Below, piece after piece: positions 9,196-20,116 of a stretch of DNA of 64,000 bases. The notes below the pieces were generated by a model. The model ran no database searches, had not been told where the DNA came from, and was given only the letters and a program-made list of their open reading frames with translations. Each line of letters begins with the position of its first letter. Positions within the stretch are counted from its first letter, which is position 1. Position numbers and translations under genes: made by a program. This stretch comes from Parietichytrium sp. I65-24A (lineage: Eukaryota > Sar > Bigyra > Thraustochytrida > Thraustochytriidae). The DNA is taken from NCBI GenBank assembly GCA_012862575.1, contig BLSF01000069.1, positions 1 through 64,000 of the forward strand, in the 5' to 3' direction.

Positions 9196-10568
9196 GGATC
9201 ACCACACTGCGGATCGAGCAAGCGCGAAGTAGATATCAACTCGTTTCACACCTTTTCACGAGCGACGAGAAACAAATTCTCTTCTGGAGTGTGAACCACT
9301 ACCTACTCCCTTTTCCTATACCACTGACTTTGGATTCTCAAGCAGTGGCTGGCACCGGTACTGAGTACCTTCAAGTTAGGCCATATTTGATCCGTTACGA
9401 AGCCCAAGTCCGAGTCCAGAGAGTCCTGAGTCGGTCTTAGAGTATTGGTAAGGTCAAGGATAAGCAGATCCAGAACTGGCAGCTCGGTGCAATAGCCTAG
9501 CTAGCGAGGTAGAAGCGCGGTGGTGGATTTGAAGGAAGAGAATGATTGGTGAAGCGGATGGAGTGTCGAGGGCTTGGAATGTGAGAGAATCCTACTGTGT
9601 CCTTCAGGACACCTGAGGTGTTCAACCTGATTCCTTGCGTTTCCACTTGAACTAAGAGAGTAAATTCCCTACAGACAAGTTACCAAAGTATAAGGAGAAT
9701 AAGAAGTTTGTTGAGGCCACTTCGTTTCGAGGACAGTTTTAATACCTCTGAGCTATTGGCGCTTCGGGTACTGGATTCGTACTGGTTTGGGACACAAAAT
9801 CTTTCGTCCGCAAAATTCGCAACCTGAGCGCTATAGAAAACAGACGTGTGCATTTTCTCGAGCTGCACAAGAGTGCTTTTTGCGGTAGATGCTGTAGGTG
9901 GGCATATTAACTGAAGTAAATCGACATTTAATAAAACGAGCACTTTGCAATGCCCGCACATGTGGTCTCATCGGATCTCCTATCCGCTGCTGCGTACAGC
10001 TTTCCACAAAAGAGCATCGGAGTTCCATGCCGTCGATGCATCGTTGGAGAGCAAACGCACTCTTGCTCTGCGCACCCCTACTGAGCGTCTCGAGCAAATT
10101 CTGGACATTGATCCCCTCCGTCGTGGTGAAGATTCGAAGGTGAAGTGGCAGGAAGAAAACATAGAGAGGCAGTGCATGAATTTTGCAATTGGTGCAGCAC
10201 TAAGTTTTGAACTTTGTTCTCGTAAAGTGGCATGAAGTCACAAACTCCGAGAAAGTTACCCAGATGCTAAACTCTTGCAGAAAACCCGTGGTAAGATCAC
10301 ACGTACGGCAAAGGTGTCGGGACAGTGTTCTTTCCCAACGCGTGACCAATCGCTGATGCTCCTTTATCGCCAATTTAATTGTTGGAAGGGCTTAGCCAAT
10401 ACGTTGCTCCTCCTCCAAAGCACAAGTTATCACTGCTAGGGATGTGAACTACGATCACTTTGACTATTTGAAAAGAAAACAAGAGGGAGTTATCGTTGCG
10501 TTTCTTTGATGATCTCGTTAGGTTTGGGCGCGAAACTGCCGCGAGGTATTCCCGTATTCCAACGGCAT
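9196..10568. other. Intergenic region with one weak coding-like stretch
   Basis: 5' flank of the multi-pass membrane gene and sequence downstream of the Cys-rich gene. Near 9349-9425 are GTAC-rich and tandem TCCGAGTCC-like words. A plus-strand frame at about 9960-10235 (with RTPTERLEQILDIDPLRRGE) looks faintly coding but begins without a good ATG and matches nothing known. Confidence 0.4.
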
Positions 10569-11044
10569 TTATGTACGGAGCTTGGAGCAAGCAACGCCAA
10601 TCTTTCCACAGTACGAGTTGAGGCATTTTAAACCAGTGATCACCTTCCCTGCTTGGCACTCGTAAGAGTTGGAGTCCTCAACATAGTGGTCGTCAGAATA
10701 CGATGTGACCAAAGTGCACGAACTGCTTACCGTTCTGCAAGTAAAACGAATCTCATCACAATACCTATCCCTACACTCCAATTTTGAGACGTAGGAACCG
10801 GATTTACAATTAAACCAATGGTCATCTTCCTCGGAAAACCATTCAGACCTTTCGCTGGAAGATCCAACGCAGCCTGAATTAGAGGCTTGGAGTACACGCT
10901 TGTCATCACAATGAGAACCAGAGCATGAGAGACCCATAATTGGGCCGTCCCCAAGGTCAGGCGAGCTTCCCTGCTCTTCAGAGAACTTGTCGCTCCACTT
11001 GAGACCCTTGGAAACAACATTTTGATGCTGGCTCTATGACACAC
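10569..11044 (-). pseudogene. Cys-rich secreted-type repeat protein, disrupted or incompletely spliced
   Basis: The minus frame ending at 10569 encodes at least three repeats of a Cys-rich module. Its shape is an acidic DDHWF-type stretch, then C-x-x-G, a hydrophobic step, [L/S]-x-C-x3-YC, and a closing C. Examples are YVSKLECRDRYCDEI and VITGLKCLNSYCGKIG. Such modules occur in secreted proteins of protists and bacteria. The same frame runs upstream of the ATG at 10937 through WSDKFSEEQG and PIMGLSCSGSHCDD to a stop near 11037. Just beyond, a different frame carries AVKLQHDNHSDSSHEYEAEV, so the gene has a frameshift or an unrecognised intron near 11000-11040. No signal peptide was found. A TTTTACATTTTAG acceptor-like site lies just upstream, near 11130. 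Function is unknown, perhaps extracellular binding. Confidence 0.45.
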
Positions 11045-11616
11045 TTCTGCCTCATACTCATGCGAAGAGTCCGAATGATTGTCGTGTTGAAGTTTGACGG
11101 CAGTCGACTCGTCATCAAGGCTCCTTTAAAATCTAAAATGTAAAAAAAAAGTAATAGAATGTCACAGACTGGCGCCGGTCTGGGCGGGGCGGGACCTCGT
11201 GTTTGCACAGCAACTCTTTTTCTGCGGGAAAGAAGAATTGCGCTACATTGAAGCTGTCTAAAGAATCGAGGGGGCATTACACAACTCCCATATTTCGGTT
11301 GTCAAAGCAGAATTCGGGCTTTCAGGTGCTCCGAAGAGGAGCAAGTCGAGTCGAGGCACCGAGAGTGAACTGGATGCATCGAATTAAGGATGCGCTGAAC
11401 TAGTTTCGATCTGAAACTCAGAACTGAAGAAGAAGGCGCGAGATCAGTGCGCACAGTTTTCCGATTTCCAAGGACAAGCACAATCAGCAGGATAGCTGTT
11501 GGCAAGTTTCACTGTAGCAGACTAAAAGATTTTTTTAAGACTTTAAAGATGGTATTGGTAATGTTGTCTCGTTGTAGTTTGAACCGAAAGGTTGGCACTT
11601 TAATTAAATCGAATCA
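11045..11616. other. Intergenic
   Basis: Between the Cys-rich gene and the 3' end of the GPCR gene. It includes an acceptor-like tract (minus strand, about 11130) that may belong to the Cys-rich gene. Nothing else is recognised. Confidence 0.4.
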
Positions 11617-13845
11617 CTATTGCTTTTCCACATGGTGTTTACCATCTTGAACCTTTGTTTCTGGAACAACTGTGCGAAAGGTTGTTGCACTGGTGTTATG
11701 CCCCCCAGATTTCGTAATACTTTCGGAATTTACCTGTACGAGCAGGTATGCGACGATAGTTGCGGCCGCACCAAGCAAAGATACAATTATGCCGAGACTA
11801 CGGCCAAGATAGCCAACTTCCCTCTCGTCGGAAGTGCTCATTACTCCAACGAAAATGGCGCCAACAGTAAAGATGTACATGGCATTTCCTAGTGCTTTTG
11901 CCTCGTTGAACTCTTGCCAAAAGTTCCGTGACTCTGCGGCCATGTACAATGTTGCTAGGTAAATGACTCCACAGTATACGGCGGAGAGAATTAAGAACGC
12001 ATTGTGATGTGCACAGCTGGAAAAATTGTAGACCGGGCGATATTTGTCAACGACGACTACCTCCACCTGTGGTGGAGCAGCAAGCGAGTAGATCGTGTTT
12101 ATCAGCACTTGCGGGGCCAAAATGGCCACGACCCACTTGAAAACTTCTCTGTTGCTTATTTTGGCAGCCTGCAGCCGCTCTGCACGTTTAGCAATGATCT
12201 TGATACGATACGACTTGGCAATGATGGGTGCAAGGAAGAGGAGCAAGCCAAGAGAAAGGCACCAGTGTTGAAGCCCGCACATTGCGCTATTCACATCCAT
12301 ACTATTGCATAGGACGCCCAGAAACACGAGAACCGGAGATGTTGTAGACATCAATACAAACGGAAGACTTGCGAAGCGAATTGCCGGGTTTGATCTGAAT
12401 CTATATGTCACTGCGGCTAAAAGTAAGCAGCATACACTCGCGACGGCTACCGCGATAACAACCAGGGTCTCCTCTGACGTGGCCAGCGTTTTTTGCACAT
12501 ACACGCGCTCATTCCAAGCTGGCATAGGATACACAAAAGTTGCGGTAGCTGCTGTAAGTGGGGAGACGAGTTGATTGGTGAATTGGCCAACTCCATCAGG
12601 GAAAGCTTGTACAAGGACCATTTGCTTCTTATCGTTTGCACCCTTGGATCCCAAGCTCAAGAGCCCGTAAAATGAGGGTTGCGATGCGCCGGCGAGAGCC
12701 ATTCGAAGTTTGGCAGAGTTCAAGTTCTGCAGTGAACTGGCATCCATCTGTCTGAGCGAAGCTTCGAGATGGGCAAAACTGGCCATCGCGGAAGCAGTCA
12801 AGTAATGCGCCGAGCTGCCAGTACGCTCCTTGTACAAATCATCAAATTGTTGAGGGGATGTTCGAGAATTCTGGTCGTCTCGCTTAAACATGGAGAAAGG
12901 CAAGCCTTCCACTTCCTTGTAATCTGCTCCGCGCAAGCGAGCGTCCCATTGCAACGGTGTAGTTGCAAACGCGACATCATCACCCAGGTCATCCGGGACA
13001 TTTGAGAATCCCAGACAGTTGATTAGTGAGAGCGCTTTGGGCAAGTAGTTGCGCGCTTTAAACCGACGTATTAACGAAACGCACACAGCTGGAGAGGACG
13101 GATACGCAATAATCATGTCTGGCTGAAGGATTTCGAGCTGGTCAACAACGTCATCGAACGTGTAGTTATTTTCTGGCGTGTTCGGAACGTCAATGCTTAA
13201 GACGGTTTCCATTTGGTATTCCATAGCATACTCTTCCATCGTATCGAGTCCCATGGCTCGTAGCTCAAGAAACGGTGTAACGCCGATGAATGCAATGGAT
13301 CTTGCGCCTGCCAACCCAGCCAACGATATTGCACTTAGAAAGTACTGTTCGATTGGAGTCATGATTATGTGCAAATTCTGGAATCGACGGGTGTAAGGCT
13401 TGGTGCACGGTTCGAGTTCTTGCATATATTCTGCATTACTTGGACAAACTGTTACAATTGCACAGGCAAACCCGAGCGCAACCTTATCATACTGGTCTGC
13501 TACAATTCCGCATGGCTCGCACTCAGAGCTACCAGGGCAAAGTATGGCGTCTACGTCATGCTCTGTGACAAGCTCGCGAATCACATTTGCAGTGTTGGAG
13601 ATGTTTGATTGCGTGTCAACGCGAATTATTTCCAAGGTAATGTTGAGTTCGCTCAATGCACCGCTTTGGATCATGTGTTCTTCCCAGATTTCGCTTGTGG
13701 TCTTCGCGTATGAGCCAATCCATGCCAATGACCCCGAACCTTGGTAGGGAACACCGATTTTCAGGTGCTTTGCATCAGCAGAGCCCAGAACCGCTGCTTG
13801 GAGCGCCGCAAAAAGAAAGGCCATGCGCCGATATGCGCCTCGCAT
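11617..13845 (-). CDS. Class C (GABA-B-like) G protein-coupled receptor
   Basis: The open frame extends to an ATG at 14016, but the likely start is ATG 13845 (742 residues) or 13824. Either places a hydrophobic signal peptide (MAFLFAALQAAVLGSADA) at the N-terminus. Residues about 27-440 form a periplasmic-binding-protein-type ligand domain, starting HLKIGVPYQGSG and including LCPGSSECEPCG. Residues about 460-704 hold seven membrane spans with class C hallmarks: WCLSLGLLLFLAPIIAKSYR in TM3 and FNEAKALGNAMY before TM6. There is no Cys-rich linker between the ligand domain and TM1, as in GABA-B receptors. The cytosolic tail is short. Related receptors occur in Dictyostelium and stramenopiles. 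It probably senses an amino acid or other small molecule at the cell surface. Confidence 0.9.
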   Translation of the reverse strand: MRGAYRRMAFLFAALQAAVLGSADAKHLKIGVPYQGSGSLAWIGSYAKTTSEIWEEHMIQSGALSELNITLEIIRVDTQSNISNTANVIRELVTEHDVDAILCPGSSECEPCGIVADQYDKVALGFACAIVTVCPSNAEYMQELEPCTKPYTRRFQNLHIIMTPIEQYFLSAISLAGLAGARSIAFIGVTPFLELRAMGLDTMEEYAMEYQMETVLSIDVPNTPENNYTFDDVVDQLEILQPDMIIAYPSSPAVCVSLIRRFKARNYLPKALSLINCLGFSNVPDDLGDDVAFATTPLQWDARLRGADYKEVEGLPFSMFKRDDQNSRTSPQQFDDLYKERTGSSAHYLTASAMASFAHLEASLRQMDASSLQNLNSAKLRMALAGASQPSFYGLLSLGSKGANDKKQMVLVQAFPDGVGQFTNQLVSPLTAATATFVYPMPAWNERVYVQKTLATSEETLVVIAVAVASVCCLLLAAVTYRFRSNPAIRFASLPFVLMSTTSPVLVFLGVLCNSMDVNSAMCGLQHWCLSLGLLLFLAPIIAKSYRIKIIAKRAERLQAAKISNREVFKWVVAILAPQVLINTIYSLAAPPQVEVVVVDKYRPVYNFSSCAHHNAFLILSAVYCGVIYLATLYMAAESRNFWQEFNEAKALGNAMYIFTVGAIFVGVMSTSDEREVGYLGRSLGIIVSLLGAAATIVAYLLVQVNSESITKSGGHNTSATTFRTVVPETKVQDGKHHVEKQ

Positions 13846-16065
13846 CCTTGCTCGGGCACGCCTCAACTGCCGAGCACCACGTTCACCGTTTGCTAATCTC
13901 AAGCTAACTAACCTGAGTGCTTGCCTACGCGCGTTCTGTATTTGGCCTGCGCAGCGCGTGATGTTGCAGATGGGCAATTGGCGATTTGCTGCGAAAGCCA
14001 CCGTATGCAAAAGCATTCATGAGGAGGCATGTACAGTTTCAGACCATATAGAATGGTAGGTTTTGATGTAGGCAACGCTGTGATCCAGATTCGCGAAATT
14101 TGCTTATCAATCCACCACCATGACTGGTGGTCCATGGAGAGCTAGAGTTCGCTCGCAAAGAAACAAGACAAGCGAAATTAGAGCAAGGACGGTTAAGAGT
14201 TTAAGGGTCCCGGCGCAATGGATGATTTGCTTCTCAACCTTAAAGAGGAAGAAAAGCAAAACTCAAGACTGGCCGTCCAGTAGAATCTTCAAAATTTTGT
14301 GGAAATCCTGTATCGCACGTAAAAAGTGCAAGAAAAACCAACGGCACAGCAACGTTCATTGACAGTCCGGAACAAGGCAATCTTTGGACTTTGTGTTTGT
14401 GAGGAGAAACTTCATGTTTACTGAATTCCGTAAAGTAAATGCGGGAGTGGCTGGGCAAACTAGCACGTTTTCTTCTCTTTCTTGTGTGTACTCAGTACAC
14501 TCGAATACCGGTCACCTCTTCGTGCCACTCAACTGAGCTGTGCTACTAGGGCATACTAATTTTTGCTGTGAATTGTGAGGATTAAGAGATTTTTGGAACG
14601 CAAAAACTAGCAGAAATTGCCCACAGCTGGAATGAAGCACTATAGGGCCCCAGAGATTTGTGGTGAAAATTCTGACCAATGTTTCCAGGAGGTATGCTGG
14701 TTGCAGAAGTTTTTAGCAATTGGTAGGACTGCGCTGATAGATGCTGCAGTGAGCAGCTGTCACGGCAACTCCTGCCGTAGTGACATTGAGAGTGAGTGAA
14801 CTCCCCTGCACCCCCCTCCATTTTTTCCGTTGAATATTCGTTACTCAGAGGCTCAGCCTCATTGCTCGCACTGGCAGGCTCAGTCGAGGCTCAGTGGCTC
14901 ACAGTAAGTTTGCAAGTAACTTGTCAGGTTCGACTTGGAGAATGGAATGCCGTCATCGTGCTAGTACAGTTTTGTCTTGGCAACACTTTCCGTACTGGTA
15001 TGATGCGACCTTTTCGATGTTTTGAAATGTTTTGAATCTGCGAAGTTTCCTGACATTCACAGAGTTCTTGACTGACATGACCATGCACTGTCACTGGAAG
15101 CAACGGCGGTGTTCAGGAGAATCTCGCGACTAATTCCGCTTCATAGTAAGGGCACGATGAGGTATCAGTAGCAGTACTTGTCTCTGTTCATTTCCAGGAG
15201 GGCATTTGAGGCAGTCGGGACCAAGATTGATTGCGCTGCGAACCGTTAGGTGCGAATCGTGCGTGACTGTGGACCCACGCAGTTGTCGAGTTTGTCGAAG
15301 TTCCTCTCATTCCGCTTTTGCATCGAGATATCCTTGAATGGATACGTTGAGGAGGTTCAACTCGTTTGCAGCGCAAAAGAATTTTGATCGTATTGTAATC
15401 CGGAGCACGAAAAGTGGGTAGAGTGCGGTTAACAGTTGCAGCTTTTTGATTTCAGCGTCATTCGGCCGGACCATTTCACGAAACGAAACCTCTTCCTCAG
15501 GATGTGCCCGCACTCCCACTGGTTGCAGATTTTTCTCAGCTAGTCAAGGATGGATTCTCACAGTGCAAGAGGTACTCTTTGACAGCTCGAATGATGATGA
15601 TTCAAGACTTACCGTTACCTCATTCGAATGAGAAAGTTGGACTGGAAAGACGAAAGTCTTGAATGCATTACAAGAAGCACACTTTCGATTTTTGTGTGGG
15701 CGAATAGGTCAGTTGGAAGGCCCTTCTTCACTTTCATTCCTTCCCTGACTAAATTAAGGTTTGTCCGACTGAAGTAAGGTGGGTACTGCTGGGTACTACA
15801 ACTCTTAAAGCCCCAAGCAATACGATGCAAGCTAACATAAGCTAACCTTTTTATGGCGGGCTGCCTATCTCGGTCCTAGCTAGCCTAGAGTAGGGAGTAG
15901 TGTCTTCAAGAGCAGGTAAGCAATTCTCGTAAATGCATACATAGCAGTACTCTTACAATGTCGCCAGTCATATTGTAAGGCTGTAAATTGATGTGAGCCC
16001 TGGTACCGGTACCGGTACCGTTGCTCACTGCCAGTGTCTCGAGTCCGTTCCAGGTCCGAGTCAAG

Positions 16066-16160
16066 TTGAAGGAATTCCTTCAAGTTTGCTTCTGCTGCTA
16101 TGGACGTTCCGGGTCCGGGTTGAAGGAATTCCTTCAAGTTTGCTTCTGCTGCAATGGACG
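16066..16160. repeat. 54-bp tandem repeat, two units
   Basis: TTGAAGGAATTCCTTCAAGT plus TTGCTTCTGCTGC and ATGGAC recurs after 54 bases with one or two changes. The core GAAGGAATTCCTTC is itself a perfect palindrome. Non-coding. Confidence 0.85.
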
Positions 16161-16317
16161 GTAGGTCAGAGCTGGATTTCGAAGTCGCCAATAATTGATG
16201 CATTCAAATAACTTCTCGCCTCGCCAATAATTGGAAATTATCCCTGGAGTTTTGATTAAATGTAAGGTTGTGGTAATACGGGTGCCATAACTTTGGTCTA
16301 CTCCTCGGGTTCCCAGG

Positions 16318-16373
16318 GGCGAACGACAGTAAGCAGCTGTAACCCCTGCCATAGTGTTGCCATAGCGGGGTGC
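16318..16373 (+). repeat. Dispersed repeat family B, copy at 16.3 kb
   Basis: GGCGAACGACAGTAAGCAGC followed by TGTAACCCCTGCCATAGTG matches 28454-28498 closely. Partial copies lie at 1861-1886 and 17427-17456. All are outside coding sequence. Confidence 0.8.
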
Positions 16374-17426
16374 CTGAAGCCCACTTGGGGAGGGGTTACT
16401 TGGGTCACCGCTACTCCGTATCGTTTTGTGCATAATTTGATTGTGAGTTCCTCGTCCTCTGCTGGATTAGTGAACCTAGTCTAGACTCTTGCGGACTAAC
16501 TTATACTGAAAGAAGAGATTCGGCGGTGTGGTTGTTTGTGAACCAGAATTTTTGTGCCTTCTTTTAAAACGTAAATTATACTCTTTTGTTTTATTTATTT
16601 TATCTTGTCAACCCGATGTAACAAACTAGGTGCAAAATGCTCGAAGTATGTAGTTTTGGACCAGATTTAGCAGATGGCGTTGCCGCTCAGATTGCCTACT
16701 TAGTTTATTGCTCTCGGTGTCTCTGACGCTCTCCCAACTATTCTCTGTATCCACTTGTCCGCCTCGCTCTCTGAGTGAGTCGGGTTGCTTGAGTTCGCGC
16801 GTTGCGTGAGACTCTGTCGCGTGTGCAAGTTGTGTTTTCAGTCACGCCAAACGTGTCTGAGTGCGGGAGGTAGTCATTAGACATTCCTAGAGACATATTA
16901 TAGAAGTACTAAGTTTTATGGTAACAAGCACTTCATTCATAGCGTAAAACGGTACTTGCCTATCTGGTCGGGGAAAACCTGTTTGCGGAACTCATTTATC
17001 CACGCCCAGTAAAACCCGTCGGAACAATGAGGAAGGTTCGTGTGGAACTTAGAGATTGCGGAACTATCCACGGGTGGGTTCCTTTGTTCGGTTGGGTAGG
17101 TTGCTTCACACCGATTCTTTTTAAAAGAAGAGATTGTAGGTCGAAGTGACAACTGTTTTTTTTTTTGCACACGCTGAGTTTGCCCTCTTGGAGGTTCTCG
17201 TTCTTAATTGCAGAGGAAGAAGTCTTTGCGTACGGTTCACTTGACCAATCTTGACTCGCCGTGATAAGTTGCATACAATCTAGTCCAAATCTTCCCCCTA
17301 CTTTCGTAGCTGTAATTTGCAATCCCGAGTACTAGTACTGAGTACCGTTCCCATAACTTAGGCTACTTTGACTGCTCCTTTAACTGCTCCTTTCGCGCGC
17401 AGATCACCTTTCCAAATCCCAGTGGG

Positions 17427-17456
17427 GGCGGAGCAGCGGATAACCCTGCCATAGCT
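17427..17456 (+). repeat. Dispersed repeat family B, partial copy
   Basis: GGCGGAGCAGCGGATAACCC then TGCCATAGC is a shortened relative of the family B element at 16318 and 28454. Confidence 0.5.
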
Positions 17457-17823
17457 TACTTAGTGAGTGCGTTGTGGCATGTTGTGACAGATCATAATGT
17501 ATGCTGGACCGTTGGAGGAGAGGAGAGCGCATGTGGAGGGCGGGGAGGACAAGGATCGGCTTTGCCTCTTGCTCTCGTTTTTTGAGGATGGGGAAATGGA
17601 ACACTAGACAGTGCACCATTGCCCCTACTCCTCTTTCTCTAAACGCGGAGCACCCGGAAGTACTCTCGTGACATCTCGTGACCCGCTTAACTGTAAATTT
17701 GAAATTTGGAATTCTGTAAATAAGGCGTAGGGTTATTGCTATCTATTATTATTCCTTCATGAACAGTTGGTATATTTTTTGAGAAGTTTTAAATTATTTT
17801 CTGATTTACAAGCCAAAGTGCGC

Positions 17824-17961
17824 CCGCCTTCGGCGGTCTTCTTCGTGCTTGAGAGTTGCGCCTGCCTCCGGCAGGCTTACTCGTTGCGTTCACAGTTTAT
17901 CTTTGCGAGTTGCGCCTGCCAGAGCCTGTCTCTTACTCCGGATAGAACTGCCTTACGGCAG
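17824..17961. other. Cluster of three short GC-rich hairpins
   Basis: Perfect inverted repeats: CCGCC-TTC-GGCGG at 17824-17836, GCCTGCC-TCC-GGCAGGC at 17860-17876 and CTGCC-TTAC-GGCAG at 17948-17961. The word GTTGCGCCTGCC occurs before the second hairpin and again near 17908. The spacing suggests a degenerate repeat that keeps a stem-loop. No RNA family is recognised. Confidence 0.5.
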
Positions 17962-18403
17962 CTCTATTCCTCTCCGTAGAATGCGACGTGCAAAGCAGCA
18001 GAACGAAACGTGCATTCGCTAGGCAGCTACCACTCCCTTTTCGCTGTACAGTTTCCACTTGCTGGGGGATTAGCGTATGGTGTTCTGACAGTGAATTCTG
18101 ATTTTTTTAGATGTAGAAAAAAAAAAATTGAAGAAAAAACCACGTGGAAAAAACAGGAAATTTTTTTCCTTATCCTTTGAAATCGACGAGACAGAAATAA
18201 GTTTTCACTGCAAGAATTAGAAAAAAAAAGCGCTTCACGATATTTATAAATACAGTTGGTTACCCATGCACCCCCCACCACCCCTGCTACATACGTCGGA
18301 ATTCGGAAGAACTCTGGACCATTGCAGTTGAAATTTAGCCAAGTTCATCGTCCCTCTTCGTTCAAATCATCGTCAAACGAACGACGAGCAATTTGTGAGC
18401 GCG

Positions 18404-20116
18404 TCATAACCCGAAAGGGTCCTCAATTGGCGGAAGAAGTGTGCTCGAGACACTGTTCGAAGGTGACGATGCCCCGATACCCGAAAACTGGTAGTCAATG
18501 CCATAGCTCTCACTCTCTTGCCCACCATCTATCGCCTCCCCGTGGTCTTGATTTTGGTGACTGTCTACGTCCTCAAAAAATGCCACATTGTCCATGGACA
18601 TGCGATCGCCGGGATAAGGATCCAACGCGGCAATGGTCCAATTTAAGACATTGTTAAAAGGAATGTCGTCTCGTTGAGAGGCGTACCAGTAGGCAGATTT
18701 GTGAGCACGTACTGTCGCGCTGATGGATGCGAGAGCTTGCGTGAGCGGAGGTCGCGTGTTTCGCGACGAACGCGGTGGAGGGTTACCCAATAGCACGGCG
18801 CAGCAGGTCAGTGAGCTGTGAGCTAGTGCACTCAAACTGTACCCCCCTTCCAAAGCAATAACCAGACGGCCATCAGCCAAAGTCATGAGTTGATGAATCA
18901 AATTCCCATAGCCGGCCGGAGTCAAGAAACAACCACCGAGAGGATCGCCTTCGGCAGCGTCAAAGCCAGCACTGACGAGCACCAAGTCAGGATCGAAGTG
19001 CCTTGCAGCAGGCAACAGCACTTGTTGCCATGCAGCGTAATATTCCGCATCCCCGGCACCACCACCATTCCACCCGATGTTTATGTTGCAGCCATAACCC
19101 GCGCCGGCTCCTACAAATTGCGGACCACCTTCTGGCCCTCCGGGGTAAAACCGGCCCTGGTCGTACCGGTGCACTGAGAAATAAAGTACGTTGGGATTTT
19201 CGTAGAACATGTTTTGTGTTCCGTTGCCGTGATGCACGTCAAAGTCAACAATGAGCACTCTGCAAGCTGCCGGAATTGGTCTGAAGTTCCTCCTTGTTCT
19301 TTTGTAACGCTTGAAGTTCTGCTCTTCCATATTTTCCTCGAAGACTTCTGACGCAGCAACATCTTGGTCTTGCTCATCATGGGTGCGAGTCGTGGCCCAA
19401 GCTGCGGCGACTGCCACATTATTTATGAGGCAGAAACCTTTCACACAGGATTGTTCAGCATGATGCCCTGGTGGCCGAACAACGGCGATGCCATTCTTAA
19501 CCTCGCCGGCAACGACGGCTTTTACAAGTTGCAAAACTCCCCCAGCCGAAATGAGTGCAGAGTCTGTGGAGTGCTCATTTGCATATGCACTTTCGTTTTG
19601 AAGATCGTTGTGCACTCTAGCTCGCTGCTCAGAGTCCCGGAGATTGTTCAGATTACTTACATGTTCGGCAGAGTGTACTCTGAGGACCTCTTCCCTCGAA
19701 ACGGGGACTGCTTCGATTTTCACCATGCGTTTCGCTAGACCCGACAATTCCAAAGTCTTCATTATGCTTAATATACGAGCCGGGCGTTCCGGGTGTGAGC
19801 CAGAAGGATGCTCGTGCCGCAGGCATCGGGCATCATACACGATTCCGCACGCTCGTCTTTTGGAGCTGGACGGGTAAGAAGCGGGCAAAAATGGTTCACT
19901 TGTGCGGTCAGGGCAATCGTTCAAGTAATCTCGAAAATTAGAAACTGCAGCATTTGCGGCGTCTGTTGCTCGTGAGTCTGCAGTTTCTTCAGCATCCTGC
20001 CCTTCCTCTTCAGGATCCTTAGCCACCAAACTTTGCTGCAAATTCCTCGCGTCGTTTCCAATCCTTTGCTGCAAGTCCTCTGCTCTTGTTTCACTATAAG
20101 CCAACTCGCCGTTCAT
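18404..20116 (-). CDS. Class II histone deacetylase
   Basis: 570 residues from ATG 20116; the frame extends 12 codons further to a GTG. Residues about 90-430 are a zinc-dependent deacetylase domain that removes acetyl groups from lysines. Visible motifs are RPPGHHAE with the catalytic His pair (218-219), DFDVHHGNGTQ with the zinc ligands Asp and His (293, 295), SAGFDAAEGDP with the third ligand Asp (386), and the catalytic Tyr in LEGGYSL (about 426). YDARCLRHEHPSGSHPERPA near the start is typical of class II (HDAC6-like) enzymes. An unusual charged insert of about 40 residues (about 243-284) separates the NNVAVAAAWA and RVLIVDFDVHH segments. The first 80 residues are acidic, coiled-coil-like and probably disordered. 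The likely location is nucleus or cytosol. All catalytic residues I can check are present. Confidence 0.95.
   Translation of the reverse strand: MNGELAYSETRAEDLQQRIGNDARNLQQSLVAKDPEEEGQDAEETADSRATDAANAAVSNFRDYLNDCPDRTSEPFLPASYPSSSKRRACGIVYDARCLRHEHPSGSHPERPARILSIMKTLELSGLAKRMVKIEAVPVSREEVLRVHSAEHVSNLNNLRDSEQRARVHNDLQNESAYANEHSTDSALISAGGVLQLVKAVVAGEVKNGIAVVRPPGHHAEQSCVKGFCLINNVAVAAAWATTRTHDEQDQDVAASEVFEENMEEQNFKRYKRTRRNFRPIPAACRVLIVDFDVHHGNGTQNMFYENPNVLYFSVHRYDQGRFYPGGPEGGPQFVGAGAGYGCNINIGWNGGGAGDAEYYAAWQQVLLPAARHFDPDLVLVSAGFDAAEGDPLGGCFLTPAGYGNLIHQLMTLADGRLVIALEGGYSLSALAHSSLTCCAVLLGNPPPRSSRNTRPPLTQALASISATVRAHKSAYWYASQRDDIPFNNVLNWTIAALDPYPGDRMSMDNVAFFEDVDSHQNQDHGEAIDGGQESESYGIDYQFSGIGASSPSNSVSSTLLPPIEDPFGL

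Larger units (their letters stand above)
13846..18403. other. 4.5-kb gene-poor region with fragments and repeats
   Basis: No intact gene is recognised. A minus-strand frame at about 15170-15560 (FREMVRPNDAEIKKLQLLTA, then a stop, then SAINLGPDCLKCPPGNEQ) looks like a broken coding remnant. Two overlapping minus frames at 16937-17322 also look faintly coding and are out of phase with each other. Other contents are a 54-bp tandem repeat (16066-16160), two dispersed family B repeats (16318-16373 and 17427-17456), three GC-rich hairpins (17824-17961) and an A/T-rich tract (18110-18245) just beyond the HDAC stop. Confidence 0.5.
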
